From: Verrucomicrobiota bacterium
GTDB lineage: Bacteria > Verrucomicrobiota > Verrucomicrobiia > Opitutales > UBA2995
NCBI GenBank assembly: GCA_027297085.1
Contig: JAPUIL010000511.1
Coordinates: 1 to 19,230 of the forward strand
Length of the DNA stretch: 19,230 bases
Direction of reading: 5' to 3'
Shown here: positions 6,262-15,432 of the stretch, piece after piece
Numbering within the stretch: the stretch's first letter is position 1
Layout: every line of letters starts with the position of its first letter
Made by a program: the position numbers and the translations under genes
Notes under the pieces: generated by a model
What the model was told of the DNA's origin: nothing
What the model saw: the letters and a program-made list of their open reading frames with translations, nothing else
The model's database searches: none

Positions 6262-7431
6262 ATGCCTATCATATCATCGTCTGCTAATCTCGGATCGAAA
6301 TCCACTTCTCGTAAGCGAAAGAAGAAAGTCGGGTTCGGGGAATCTCAACGATTGGCCAAACAACGGTCGTACGAAAAACGTGCACCCAAGCACAAAGTCA
6401 AACTGACTGATCTCACGATCTTCACCCAGCAGTTAGGTTCCATGTTGGACGCCGGTCTCCCCTTGGTTTCCTCTCTGGACGCTCTTCAGGAACAAACAGA
6501 AGACAATGTCTTCAGAATAATCATTCGCGAAGTTAAAAACGACATAGCGAGTGGTAGTTCCTTCTCCGATTCTGTTAAAAAGTTTCCGCGCGCTTTCAAC
6601 AACCTCTTTACCTCCATGGTTGAAGCGGGAGAGGCGAGTGGACAGCTTTCAGAAATCCTCGCGAAAGTTTCAGTATATTTCGAGGACTCCGTGAAATTGA
6701 TCAAGAAGGTCAAGAGTGCCTTGATGTATCCCGTGGCGGTAATCCTGTTGGCAGTCGCCCTGGTGAACGTGCTGTTGATCTTTGTTATCCCGACCTTTAA
6801 GGAAATGTTCGACGACATGGGTGCCGACCTGCCTATGCCGACGCAGATGTTGATTGATGTCTCTGACTGGTTAAAGGGGAACATCCTATTTGTTATTATA
6901 GGATCCATTATTTTCTGGAAGCTTACGAGTAAGTTCCTTTCAACCCCGCGGGGCCGAGTCATTAAAGACAAAGTCCTCTTCCGTATGCCGATTGTTGGCG
7001 CATTGAGCCAGAAGATTGCCGTTTCTCGTTTTTGTCGTACCTTTGCCATCCTTCTACGAAGCGGGGTGCCCATTCTGAAGGCTCTGGACATTGTATCCCG
7101 TGCCAGTGGCAACACTTACATTGAATCGGCTTGTAAAGACATCAGCCGGGTAATTAATCAAGGTGGCCAAATTTCTGAAGTGCTGGAAGTAAGGCCCTAT
7201 TTTCCGCCCATGGTTAAGCACATGACGAAGGCTGGTGAGCAAACCGGAAAGATGGACGCCATGTTCAACAAAATTTCGGATTTCTATGATTCAGAGATCG
7301 AATCGACTGTAGCTGGACTCACATCTCTAATGGAACCTATCCTCATTTGTTTTCTTGGTATCGTTATTGGTGGAATTGTGATGGCTATGTTCTTGCCAAT
7401 TTTCAATATGGCCAATGTTGTCGGAGGCTAA
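6262..7431 (+). CDS. Type II secretion / type IV pilus F-family inner-membrane protein (PilC/GspF-like)
   Basis: Polytopic inner-membrane platform protein that connects the assembly ATPase to pseudopilus or pilus assembly. 389 residues. Two T2SSF domains lie at about 52-175 and 255-378, each with its signature (VEAGEASGQL at 120-129, TKAGEQTGKM at 322-331). Membrane helices are at about 156-178, 207-222 and 360-382. The usual N-terminal segment of the family (F-x-Y-x-A-x-D-x-x-G type) is absent. Residues 1-50 instead form a strongly basic, probably disordered tail including SRKRKKK (16-22). Start ATG 6262 has a modest AAGG at 6247-6250. No PilB, PilT, PilM-Q or pilin genes flank it. The next gene in the same direction is a response regulator, 73 nt on. 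Pilus versus secretion role cannot be decided. Confidence 0.9.
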   Translation: MPIISSSANLGSKSTSRKRKKKVGFGESQRLAKQRSYEKRAPKHKVKLTDLTIFTQQLGSMLDAGLPLVSSLDALQEQTEDNVFRIIIREVKNDIASGSSFSDSVKKFPRAFNNLFTSMVEAGEASGQLSEILAKVSVYFEDSVKLIKKVKSALMYPVAVILLAVALVNVLLIFVIPTFKEMFDDMGADLPMPTQMLIDVSDWLKGNILFVIIGSIIFWKLTSKFLSTPRGRVIKDKVLFRMPIVGALSQKIAVSRFCRTFAILLRSGVPILKALDIVSRASGNTYIESACKDISRVINQGGQISEVLEVRPYFPPMVKHMTKAGEQTGKMDAMFNKISDFYDSEIESTVAGLTSLMEPILICFLGIVIGGIVMAMFLPIFNMANVVGG

Positions 7432-7504
7432 CCAAAAGAAAGCAGTGACCATATAAAGATTTCTCAATTCTTGTTTCATCCTAACAATTCCTATCGATTT
7501 AAGT

Positions 7505-8629
7505 ATGTCATCGGTCCTAATAGTAGATGACCAAAAAGAACTGCACGACATCTTGAAAGTGGTGGTTCAACCACTGGGTTGCACCGCTGAGTTCGCCTTT
7601 GACGGACAGGAGGCGCTGGATCTTTTCAAGAATAACTCCTTCGACGTGGTTCTCTCAGATATCTCCATGACGCCCATGGACGGTATCACTTTGTTGAATG
7701 AAATTAAAGATATCGATCCGAATGCCATCGTCATTCTTATGACCGGTTATGGCAGCATGGAGACGGCTGTCCGTGCGTTGAAAAGCGGAGCCTTCGATTA
7801 TATTCAGAAACCTTTGAAGATTAAGGAATTTGTTGCCGCACTCAAAAGAGGTCTCGATGCAAAATCGCGAGGCATGGTTGCTCGTCCGATTGCCATGTCT
7901 ACTCAGCGGACGATCCCTCCCTTTCAAGCTTCAGAAAATTGCTACGCTCTAATTGGAAAGAACAAGCATATTGTCAAAGCGCAGCAACAAGTGGATCGAT
8001 TGGTAAAAGTTAGCACACCGGTCCTGATTCAAGGTCCTGGCGGCGTCGGCAAAAAAATGGTGGCTCTAACTATCCATCACTCCAGCGGTTTTAGTGAAGG
8101 TAAATTAGTCGGACTGGATTGCTCTATCGCAAACCAGGATGATCTGAAAAAGCAGCTACTTGGCCAAGACGGTTTGAGTGGACCTCTTCTTGATCGCGCT
8201 TCAGGCGGGTCTCTCTATTTGCAATCTGTCGAAAGTTTAGACCAAAAACTCCAGTCCTCTTTTGCCAAGCTACTTAAGGCCGTAGGCCATGAATTTCGTT
8301 TGATCTGTTCCTCAGAAGCAGACTTGGAAGAAAAAATGGACGACGGCGAATTTTCTCATGAGTTATTCTATCGCATCGCCCTCTCGGTCATTCAATTGCC
8401 CGCACTCGAAAAGCGTGAGGACGACTTGGAGGACATTGTCCGAACCATCATGGACAATTCCTCAAACTTTAAATTCGATAGCCGGAAAATAGAGTTGTCC
8501 GAAGAAGCAACCAGCTACCTGAAGGAGCAAAGTTGGGGCAAAAATCTGGAGCAGCTGGTGCAGAAAGTCACCAATGCGGTTACGAACACCGAGGACCGGA
8601 TTATCACTCCCGAATTGCTTGAGGGTTAA
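7505..8629 (+). CDS. Response regulator with degenerate NtrC-type AAA+ domain, no HTH
   Basis: A 374-residue two-component response regulator. The receiver domain (about 4-118) is intact: acidic pair Asp8/Asp9, phospho-acceptor Asp52 (SDISM), Thr80 and Lys102 (QKP). Residues about 147-315 align with the central AAA+ domain of NtrC-family sigma-54 activators but are decayed. The P loop reads GPGGVGKK (177-184). The GAFTGA loop that contacts sigma-54 is missing; the region reads LGQDGLSGPLLDRASGG. The Walker B strand GGTLFLDE is GGSLYLQS (234-241), without Asp/Glu. The FYRI...LPALEKREDDLEDI stretch (288-311) is retained. The C-terminus (about 330-374) is a short helical part without a Fis-type helix-turn-helix. 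So it probably neither hydrolyses ATP nor activates sigma-54, and may act by phosphorylation-dependent protein contacts. It follows the PilC-like gene by 73 nt; a partner kinase is not in the window. Confidence 0.88.
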   Translation: MSSVLIVDDQKELHDILKVVVQPLGCTAEFAFDGQEALDLFKNNSFDVVLSDISMTPMDGITLLNEIKDIDPNAIVILMTGYGSMETAVRALKSGAFDYIQKPLKIKEFVAALKRGLDAKSRGMVARPIAMSTQRTIPPFQASENCYALIGKNKHIVKAQQQVDRLVKVSTPVLIQGPGGVGKKMVALTIHHSSGFSEGKLVGLDCSIANQDDLKKQLLGQDGLSGPLLDRASGGSLYLQSVESLDQKLQSSFAKLLKAVGHEFRLICSSEADLEEKMDDGEFSHELFYRIALSVIQLPALEKREDDLEDIVRTIMDNSSNFKFDSRKIELSEEATSYLKEQSWGKNLEQLVQKVTNAVTNTEDRIITPELLEG

Positions 8630-8706
8630 TCCCGGACAGGCAATCGATAAATCTTCCGCTTTTTACTTTTCAACTTAGAAGGTATTCTCCAAGTTAGTGC
8701 GAATTT

Positions 8707-8726
8707 TACGATCGCTCCTGATCGTA
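8707..8726 (+). promoter_or_regulatory. Hairpin in the region upstream of carB
   Basis: TACGATC (8707-8713), loop GCTCCT, GATCGTA (8720-8726): a perfect 7-bp stem 22 nt before the carB ATG, without a following T tract. It could be a leader hairpin, a weak terminator for the response regulator gene, or an inverted-repeat protein site. No metabolite riboswitch or PyrR-type site was recognised. Confidence 0.3.
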
Positions 8727-8748
8727 CCGCGCCCGAGTTCGCCACTAT

Positions 8749-11700
8749 ATGCCCAAACGTACCGATTTAGAATCCATCCTTATTATCGGATCTGGCCCCA
8801 TTGTCATCGGCCAAGGTTGTGAATTCGATTACAGTGGAACCCAAGCCTGTAAAGCGCTCCGGGAGGAGGGATACCGCGTAATTCTGGTCAATAGTAATCC
8901 GGCCACGATCATGACCGATCCCGAATTCGCTGATGTGACTTACATAGAGCCGCTTACAGTAGAAATAGTCGGAATGATTATCGAGCGTGAACGACCCAAT
9001 GCTTTGCTTCCAACCCTCGGTGGCCAAACTGCATTGAATCTCGCACTCGACCTCGACGAGGCCGGCATTCTGGATAAATACGAAGTCGAAATGATCGGAG
9101 CTCAGCCTGAGGCCATCAAGAAGGGTGAGGATCGATTGCTCTTCAAGAATGCGATGATGAAAATAGGCCTGGATGTGGCCAAATCAGAGGTGGTCTACTC
9201 ACTCGAGGAGGCACGGGAGGCGTTAAAGAATATTGGAGTCTTTCCTCTTATTATTCGTCCCGGGTTTACTTTGGGGGGTGCAGGTGGGGGCATTGCCTAC
9301 AATAAACAAGAGTTTGATAGCATTGTGGCCAACGGGTTGGAACTCTCTCCCGTTACCGAGGTGCTGATTGAGGAATGTCTCTTGGGGTGGAAGGAATTTG
9401 AGATGGAGGTCATGCGGGACCACAAGGACCAATGCGTTATTGTATGCTCTATTGAAAACCTCGACCCCATGGGGGTCCATACGGGTGACTCCATAACCAT
9501 AGCACCAGCGATGACACTGACTGATAAAGAATATCAGCTTATGAGGGATGCTTCATTTGCCTGTATTCGTGAGATTGGAGTCGAGACCGGGGGCAGCAAC
9601 ATTCAGTTTGCTGTCAATCCCGAGGATGGCCGCTTGGTGATCATTGAAATGAATCCACGCGTCTCAAGGAGTTCTGCGTTGGCTTCAAAGGCCACAGGAT
9701 TTCCCATCGCCAAATTTGCCGCTAAATTGGCCGTCGGTTATAGTCTGGATGAAATCCAGAACGATATTACACGGGAAACACCTGCAAGCTTTGAGCCCAC
9801 CATCGATTATGTGGTGACCAAGGTGCCTCGCTTTACATTCGAGAAGTTTGAAGGCGCCGATACCACACTGACTTCTTCAATGAAATCTGTAGGTGAGGTT
9901 ATGGCAATCGGGCGAACTTTTAAGGAGTCCTTGCAGAAAGCCCTTCGGTCACTTGAAATTGGCGCCCGCGGATTGGGAGGTGGTGGCAAACTAGGCGACC
10001 AACCCAAGTTTGATAAGGCCGATATTCGCAAGTACCTGTCTATCCCTAAAGCTGAACGCATTTTTTATCTGCGCTATGCCTTGCTGGCAGGATTTACCCA
10101 GGAGGAGATTTTTGAACTCACCGCTATCGATCCATGGTTCCTCAGTCAAATCGCCGGAATCGTTGAGATGGAAAAAGAACTCTCTGCCTATACTTTGGAA
10201 ACCATTGATGACGACTTGCTCGAAGACTCAAAGAAAGCCGGATTTTCCGATGCACAACTGAGCCATTTGCTTGGTGCACCGCGCGAGGACATCAAGTCAC
10301 ATCGAGAATCGATTGGTTTGTTCACCAAATTTCGCCTCGTTGATACTTGTGCGGCAGAGTTTGAAGCCTTTACCCCGTATTATTATTCCTCATACGGCGA
10401 TGAAAACGAGGTAATCGCTTCCGATAAGCCTAAAATTATGATCCTTGGCGGCGGTCCCAACCGCATTGGCCAGGGAATCGAGTTCGACTACTGCTGTGTC
10501 CATGCTTCCTATGCATTACAAGAAGCGGGATTTGAAACCGTCATGGTCAATTCCAACCCGGAAACGGTTTCCACGGATTACGATACCTCCGACCGGTTAT
10601 ACTTTGAACCCCTTACCTTGGAGGATGTCCTGGAAGTTTATCACCAGGAAGGATGCCGAGGCGCTATTGTGCAGTTCGGAGGTCAGACACCTCTCAATCT
10701 TGCAACCGAACTAAAGGCCAACGGAGTCAATATCATCGGAACGAGTCCGGAGAGTATTGAAGCGGCGGAAGACCGCCAACTGTTTGCGGGAATTTTGGAT
10801 CGCTTAGGATTGAAACAGCCCGCCAACCGCATTGCCATGAACGCTGAGGAAGCTTATAAAATGGCGGAAGAAGTCGGATTTCCCATTTTGCTTCGACCCT
10901 CATTCGTCCTGGGCGGGCGGGGTATGTTCGTTGTTTCCTCCATCGCTGAGATGGAGAAAGTGGTTAAAGACACCTTTGAGGTAGTGCCTGATAAACCGGT
11001 GCTGATCGACCAGTTTCTGCAAGACGCCATCGAGGTGGATGTAGACTGTATTTCCGATGGAGAAACTATCCTGGTTGGCGGTATCTTGGAGCACATTGAG
11101 TTTGCCGGAGTTCACAGCGGCGATGCGGCAATGGTCATGCCGCCACACACCCTGTCCGACGATATGATCCAGCAGGTTAGGGAGGCTACTTATGCCCTGG
11201 CCAAAGAGCTTAAAGTGGGTGGATTGATGAACGTTCAGTACGTGATCAAAGACGACGAACTTTATATCATCGAGGTAAATCCACGTGCATCACGTACCGT
11301 GCCATTCGTGTCCAAGGCAATAGGTGTTCCGCTGGCAAAGTTGGCGGCGCGTGTCATGGCCGGCGCCAAACTAAAGGACTTAGGCTTTACCGAAGAGGTC
11401 ACGCCTAAACACTGGTGCATTAAAGAATCGGTGTTTCCCTTCAATCGCTTCCCAGGCTCTAAAATAGCTCTGACTCCCGAAATGCGCAGCACCGGCGAAG
11501 TTATGGGAATGGACGTGGACTTCGGGATTGCCTTTGCCAAAACGCAGATGGCTGTGCAACCACCTCTTCCGACATCTGGAAACGTGTTTATCAGCGTTAA
11601 GAAAGAGGATAAGGACAAGGTGGTCGATATTGCACGCCGCCTCACCAGTTTAGGCTTTAATATTTATTCCACATCCGGAACTGCCCGCACGCTGAAGGAA

Positions 11701-11982
11701 AATAACGTGGCGGTTAACAAGCTATTCAAGATCGATGAAGGTCGTCCCAACGTGGTCGATATGATCAAAAACGGCGAGATGCACCTCATTATCAACACGC
11801 CTTCGATTGGTATGATTCCCCGCCGTGATGAAAATATCATTCGCACCGAAGCTATCGGTATGAGCGTGTGTATCGTTACTACAATTTCCGCTGCGCAAAC
11901 CTCCGTCCAGGCAATCGAAGCTTTGGAAAATAAAAAACTCGGAGTAAAGTCGCTTCAGGAATACTATAAGGAAACCACATAG
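8749..11982 (+). CDS. carB: Carbamoyl-phosphate synthase large subunit
   Basis: Makes carbamoyl phosphate from bicarbonate, two ATP and ammonia supplied by the CarA glutaminase subunit; feeds pyrimidine and arginine synthesis in the cytoplasm. 1077 residues, full length (E. coli 1073). Domain order is complete. The first carboxyphosphate half starts with [17 protein letters not shown], with ATP-grasp about 128-320. The oligomerisation domain is about 400-550. The second carbamate-kinase half starts with [15 protein letters not shown] near 565, with ATP-grasp about 675-870. The C-terminal MGS-like allosteric domain runs from about 944 to the end. The internal duplication is evident. Start ATG 8749 lies directly before the conserved KRTDL and has no Shine-Dalgarno. 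carA is not adjacent, so it must be elsewhere. purU follows after 7 nt. Confidence 0.98.
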   Translation: MPKRTDLESILIIGSGPIVIGQGCEFDYSGTQACKALREEGYRVILVNSNPATIMTDPEFADVTYIEPLTVEIVGMIIERERPNALLPTLGGQTALNLALDLDEAGILDKYEVEMIGAQPEAIKKGEDRLLFKNAMMKIGLDVAKSEVVYSLEEAREALKNIGVFPLIIRPGFTLGGAGGGIAYNKQEFDSIVANGLELSPVTEVLIEECLLGWKEFEMEVMRDHKDQCVIVCSIENLDPMGVHTGDSITIAPAMTLTDKEYQLMRDASFACIREIGVETGGSNIQFAVNPEDGRLVIIEMNPRVSRSSALASKATGFPIAKFAAKLAVGYSLDEIQNDITRETPASFEPTIDYVVTKVPRFTFEKFEGADTTLTSSMKSVGEVMAIGRTFKESLQKALRSLEIGARGLGGGGKLGDQPKFDKADIRKYLSIPKAERIFYLRYALLAGFTQEEIFELTAIDPWFLSQIAGIVEMEKELSAYTLETIDDDLLEDSKKAGFSDAQLSHLLGAPREDIKSHRESIGLFTKFRLVDTCAAEFEAFTPYYYSSYGDENEVIASDKPKIMILGGGPNRIGQGIEFDYCCVHASYALQEAGFETVMVNSNPETVSTDYDTSDRLYFEPLTLEDVLEVYHQEGCRGAIVQFGGQTPLNLATELKANGVNIIGTSPESIEAAEDRQLFAGILDRLGLKQPANRIAMNAEEAYKMAEEVGFPILLRPSFVLGGRGMFVVSSIAEMEKVVKDTFEVVPDKPVLIDQFLQDAIEVDVDCISDGETILVGGILEHIEFAGVHSGDAAMVMPPHTLSDDMIQQVREATYALAKELKVGGLMNVQYVIKDDELYIIEVNPRASRTVPFVSKAIGVPLAKLAARVMAGAKLKDLGFTEEVTPKHWCIKESVFPFNRFPGSKIALTPEMRSTGEVMGMDVDFGIAFAKTQMAVQPPLPTSGNVFISVKKEDKDKVVDIARRLTSLGFNIYSTSGTARTLKENNVAVNKLFKIDEGRPNVVDMIKNGEMHLIINTPSIGMIPRRDENIIRTEAIGMSVCIVTTISAAQTSVQAIEALENKKLGVKSLQEYYKETT

Positions 11983-11989
11983 TTGCATC

Positions 11990-12853
11990 ATGAGTGCTTC
12001 TCAGAACACGATTACTGCATTGTTATCGGGCACCGATCAGCCGGGGTTGGTTGCCAAAATGTCTGGTTGGATATTCGAGCGTGGTGGAAATATCATTCAC
12101 GCAGACCAGCATCGTGATATGGAGGCGGAAATTTTCTTCCAAAGGATCGAATGGACACCGGCCGAGCCTCAGGATGACTTTCAGGCTGAGGTGGATGCTT
12201 TTCAGGAGTTTACTTCCGGACTCAACATGAAGGTGGATTGCAAACTCTCCTCAAAGAAGAGTCGCGTTGCTGTTTTTGTTTCCCGTTACGACCACTGCCT
12301 TCATGAGCTCATTCTCGGACAACGTTCCGGGGAGTTGTCCTGTGAGATTGATTGCGTGATCTCAAACCACCCCGATATGGCCGAGGCGGCAGAGCAGTAT
12401 GGAGTCCCTTTTATTCATGTATCTGTTACTCCTGATACAAAAAATCAGGCTGAAAAACAACAGTTGGAAATTCTGAAGGATCGCAACATCGATGTCGTGG
12501 TCATGGCGCGTTATATGCAGATATTGAGCCCGGAATTTCTCCAAGCATTTGGCAAACCGGTTATCAACATTCACCACTCATTCCTTCCCGCTTTTGCAGG
12601 TGGTAAACCTTACCATCAAGCGCATCAGCGGGGAGTGAAGCTAATCGGTGCTACTGCACATTATGCTACCGCGGTTTTGGACGATGGTCCGATCATTCAG
12701 CAAGATGTGGAGCGAGTCTCTCATCGGCACACGGTTGAGGATCTTGTGGTCCGCGGCCGCATGTTGGAGAGACGCGTATTGGCACAAGCTCTTCGCTGGC
12801 ACCTAGAAAACAGGGTACTAGTATACGGGCGAAAGACTGTCGTCTTTGATTAA
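11990..12853 (+). CDS. purU: Formyltetrahydrofolate deformylase
   Basis: Hydrolyses 10-formyl-tetrahydrofolate to formate and tetrahydrofolate, balancing the one-carbon pool and providing formate for PurT-type purine synthesis. 287 residues (E. coli 280). The N-terminal ACT domain (about 8-85, beginning ITALLSGTDQPGLVAKMSGW) is the regulatory part. The formyltransferase-fold domain (about 92-280) has the catalytic residues Asn193, His195 and Asp231 in INIHHSFLPAF and VLDDGPI, spaced as in GAR transformylase. The ACT domain separates it from PurN. Start ATG 11990 lies 7 nt after the carB stop, so it is very likely cotranscribed with carB. Confidence 0.95.
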   Translation: MSASQNTITALLSGTDQPGLVAKMSGWIFERGGNIIHADQHRDMEAEIFFQRIEWTPAEPQDDFQAEVDAFQEFTSGLNMKVDCKLSSKKSRVAVFVSRYDHCLHELILGQRSGELSCEIDCVISNHPDMAEAAEQYGVPFIHVSVTPDTKNQAEKQQLEILKDRNIDVVVMARYMQILSPEFLQAFGKPVINIHHSFLPAFAGGKPYHQAHQRGVKLIGATAHYATAVLDDGPIIQQDVERVSHRHTVEDLVVRGRMLERRVLAQALRWHLENRVLVYGRKTVVFD

Positions 12854-12922
12854 CATTCACGGCTGGTCTGGGGTGGTCTGGTACAACCTGTTATGAGATT
12901 GACTAAACCCGCTTTTGCCTAA

Positions 12923-13690
12923 ATGTCAGGCGGTTTCAAATTTTCCATGGCCGAGAAACGCAAAGAGCAACCCCAACCCGGAAACAAGCAGGATACTTAT
13001 CAAAAATTAGATGAAGCGTATGCGGAATCCAATTTAGAGGATCAGCTTATTGTATACTGGAATCGCCACAAGAATCAGGTCCTGATTGGCTTGCTAGTGG
13101 CAGTGGTCCTCGTTTTAGGTATTCAACTTTCCAAATGGTGGAGTCAGAAATCAGTCACCGACCGTGGAGAAGCCTATGCGGCTGCCACTGACGACTCGCA
13201 AAAAGAAGCATTTGCCGATAATAATTCCAGCAGTGAGCTCGGCGGGGTCGCCTATCTTGAGCTGGCGGATAAAGCCTACTCAGACGGTAATTTCGTTAAC
13301 GCAATTTCGCTATATGAAAAGGCATTCAAAGCCTTTGATCTGGTTACCTTCAAGCAGAGGTCTCATTTGGGCTTAGCTCTTTCTCGGTTGCAAAGTGGAA
13401 ACGCTACAGTAGCAATAAAAGACTTGGAGTCCATCTCTGCTAAGGTGGATTATCCTGAGGTGGCCCGAGCCGAAGCACTTTTTCATCTGTCTATACTCGA
13501 TTGGGAGAACGGTTCTTTTGAAAGTATGCTGCAACGTCACGAACAGATCGAAGAATTTTCTAATGCGGGTAACTGGCCAAGAAAAGTATTTGAGCTGCAG
13601 AATTCAGTCCCTGAATTAAAGATGCTGGTACTGGCCAAAGCGACCGACGGTTTGTCTGTGGAGAATTTACAGGTTATCCCTGCCAACTAA
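12923..13690 (+). CDS. YfgM-like single-pass TPR protein (TPR_21 family)
   Basis: 255 residues, with a charged cytoplasmic N-terminus, one membrane helix (about 52-70, QVLIGLLVAVVLVLGIQL) flanked by WNRHK and SKWW, and an extracytoplasmic helical domain with TPR-like repeats (about 105-230; AYLELADKAYSDGNFVNAISLYEKA is the clearest unit, over about 110-134). This matches E. coli YfgM and its relatives, periplasmic TPR proteins associated with the Sec translocon and chaperone network; the same role here is inferred only from architecture. Start uncertain: ATG 12923, or ATG 12947 (eight residues later), which has AGGCGG 13 nt upstream and fits the family equally well. 69 nt after purU, possibly with its own promoter. 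A hairpin separates it from the converging exbB-like gene. Confidence 0.75.
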   Translation: MSGGFKFSMAEKRKEQPQPGNKQDTYQKLDEAYAESNLEDQLIVYWNRHKNQVLIGLLVAVVLVLGIQLSKWWSQKSVTDRGEAYAAATDDSQKEAFADNNSSSELGGVAYLELADKAYSDGNFVNAISLYEKAFKAFDLVTFKQRSHLGLALSRLQSGNATVAIKDLESISAKVDYPEVARAEALFHLSILDWENGSFESMLQRHEQIEEFSNAGNWPRKVFELQNSVPELKMLVLAKATDGLSVENLQVIPAN

Positions 13691-13711
13691 CCTGATGAGA
13701 AATTCGGGTTA
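13688..13711. terminator. Shared hairpin between converging genes
   Basis: TAACCTGA (13688-13695) pairs with TCGGGTTA (13704-13711, one G-T pair) around an 8-nt loop, right at the stop codons of the YfgM-like and ExbB-like genes. No T tract on either side, so a bidirectional terminator role rests on position. Confidence 0.4.
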
Positions 13712-14443
13712 ATCCTCGGATCTGGCCTCCAGATCTCCTCCCAGGTAATCGATCAGGGAATTGGCTGATTCGACTGTAGCCAGCATGGCATTATTCAATC
13801 GATTTCGCATCACGAAGAAAAATATCATTGATGGAATGCCGATCACCAAACCGGTGGCTGTAGTGATTAACGCCTCACCAATATTTCCGGCAAACAATTC
13901 GGGTCGTCCCATGCCGCTGGTCGAGATTGATTGAAACGCACCAATCATGCCACTCACCGTACCCAGCAAACCAATCATGGGAGCGACGGCCGCGATTACA
14001 TTCAAATAATTGATCCACTGACTGATGGAGTTTTCCTCTCCTTCTAACGCTTCGACTAGGGTGGCTTCCACTTTGTTCCGATTGCGATCTGAGAATGGAA
14101 CATTTGCCCGGCTCAAACTTTTCGACATCACTCGAGAAAGCATGGTCGGTAGTTGAGACAAACGCCTAACAGCCTCTTCGATTTTTCCTGCTGCAAGTGA
14201 TTGTTCTACTAGCTCTAAACCTGTACCGGGTACAAACCTGGATTTCACCGTTTCGCGCCAGCAATGAAGGAAAAGAAATAGCATCGTCAAAGAACAAAGC
14301 CCCAGGGGGTACATCGCCCAACCACCCTGGCGGATCATTCCCCAGAGGCTTAAGGATTCGCCGGCAGCCTCCGGGTCGGCCTGAGCCAAAACAAGTGATG
14401 GTAAAATCAGAAAAATTGAGATTGCGTATGGAAGACGATTCAT
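13709..14443 (-). CDS. MotA/TolQ/ExbB-family proton channel protein
   Basis: Inner-membrane subunit of a proton-motive-force-driven complex that normally works with an ExbD/TolR partner. 244 residues. A cleavable-looking signal peptide (1-20, ending VLAQA) precedes the first channel helix (about 42-62), as in many ExbB proteins of environmental bacteria. Helices 2 and 3 are at about 148-170 and 196-216. Proton-path residues of E. coli ExbB are kept: Thr148 corresponds to Thr162 in GLLGTVSGM, and Glu176/Thr181 to Glu190/Thr195 in IGEALITTATGL. Start ATG 14443 overlaps the TGA of the preceding TPR gene (ATGA). No ExbD/TolR gene follows: the next gene converges on it. It is the last gene of the TPR operon. 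Confidence 0.92.
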   Translation of the reverse strand: MNRLPYAISIFLILPSLVLAQADPEAAGESLSLWGMIRQGGWAMYPLGLCSLTMLFLFLHCWRETVKSRFVPGTGLELVEQSLAAGKIEEAVRRLSQLPTMLSRVMSKSLSRANVPFSDRNRNKVEATLVEALEGEENSISQWINYLNVIAAVAPMIGLLGTVSGMIGAFQSISTSGMGRPELFAGNIGEALITTATGLVIGIPSMIFFFVMRNRLNNAMLATVESANSLIDYLGGDLEARSED

Positions 14444-15432
14444 GGAGCCGGGCTTGGTTCTTTCTTTGTTGTTAATTTTCTTACCGTCTCAAGCGGCAAA
14501 TTTAAATCTTTTTTCGGTTCACCTTCTTCAATTGTTACAGGGTCGTCTTCTTGAGATTCCTCCTCAGAGCCAATCTGCGTAAGAGAATGGGCCACCAACT
14601 GCAGTTTAATTTCCGGATATTTATCATCCGGCCAAGTGTATCCACGATTCTGATATTGTTTGTACAGACGTTGTGCTTGCTCGGGCATCTCCTCGATCCA
14701 CGAAGCTATGGCTACCTGGAAACATTCTTTTAAATACGCTTTCGGATACTGGCTGCTGAAAGTGATTGGCTGAAGGCTGACCCAGCGGGCTTTTTCCAGT
14801 TCACCCCGGGCGAGATGAACTTCGCTCAGAATCCACCATCCGAGCGCCGATTCGTCAAAAGGTTCATGGATTTCACACCAGCGCTTTGCCAATACCTCTG
14901 TTTCATCCCAGCGTTCCATTCCAAAGAAGGCCATTAGTAGAAGCTCGTTGGCTTTTGTAAGGATAACCGGATCCTCAAAATCAGTACCCAGTAACACACC
15001 TGCAACCCCCGTTGCATCGGTGTATCGTTTCATTTTCAGGTAGGCGTTGCCCAGTGCCAGACTGGCATCGGCCAGTTGGGGGTTAGGTAGCAATTTAAAA
15101 AAGGGGCTTCGGCCGCGGTGCACACTCTCAAGAGACGTAATGGCGGCCTCGTATTGGTGTTGCAGGTACGCATCCATTCCGTCTTCAAGAGTCTCGGCAT
15201 CTAGAAATTCGATTCCAGCCAGGTTTTCCTTCCTGAATACATAAGACGCTGATCCCGCACCAACCTCAACGACCAATTGTATTGTATTGTCCGGCAACAC
15301 CCTGAGTTCACCCTCAAAGGATCGTCCATCTGTGTTGGTTATGATTCCCGAAATTCCTAATAACACTATCGGCACGATCAAAAGCACCAGGAAAAAAACA
15401 GGGAATAGTACTGTGGTTTTTTGCCTAATCAT
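14440..15432 (-). CDS. TPR-containing exported or membrane-anchored protein
   Basis: 330 residues from ATG 15432-15430; the longer open frame upstream lies inside the previous gene and adds a Cys-rich stretch of no value. Hydrophobic segment 9-30 is an uncleaved signal anchor or a signal peptide. Residues about 33-76 (TDGRSFEGELRVLPDNTIQLVV...) form a short strand-rich module of the kind found in PVC-group proteins. TPR-like helical repeats follow (about 83-280; AYLQHQYEAAITSLESV is one unit). The C-terminus is acidic, then Lys-rich (about 285-330). The start overlaps the preceding stop by 8 nt (ATGATTAG), and its TGA overlaps the exbB ATG, so all three genes are translationally coupled. A function in an envelope complex with the ExbB-like channel is inferred from linkage. 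Confidence 0.82.
   Translation of the reverse strand: MIRQKTTVLFPVFFLVLLIVPIVLLGISGIITNTDGRSFEGELRVLPDNTIQLVVEVGAGSASYVFRKENLAGIEFLDAETLEDGMDAYLQHQYEAAITSLESVHRGRSPFFKLLPNPQLADASLALGNAYLKMKRYTDATGVAGVLLGTDFEDPVILTKANELLLMAFFGMERWDETEVLAKRWCEIHEPFDESALGWWILSEVHLARGELEKARWVSLQPITFSSQYPKAYLKECFQVAIASWIEEMPEQAQRLYKQYQNRGYTWPDDKYPEIKLQLVAHSLTQIGSEEESQEDDPVTIEEGEPKKDLNLPLETVRKLTTKKEPSPAP

Noticed and set aside
6486..7115. 209-codon minus-strand open frame inside the PilC-like gene
   Set aside because: It is the shadow of a well-supported T2SSF gene; the encoded protein is low-complexity, with no recognisable family.
12864..12883. Two tandem copies of TGGTCTGG at 10-nt spacing after purU
   Set aside because: Only two units with no wider repeat structure; too short to support a repeat or binding-site call.
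13691..13704. CTGATGAGAAA resembling a hammerhead ribozyme core
   Set aside because: There is no stem II between CTGATGA and GAAA and no flanking stems I/III of the right layout; the match is chance within a simple hairpin.
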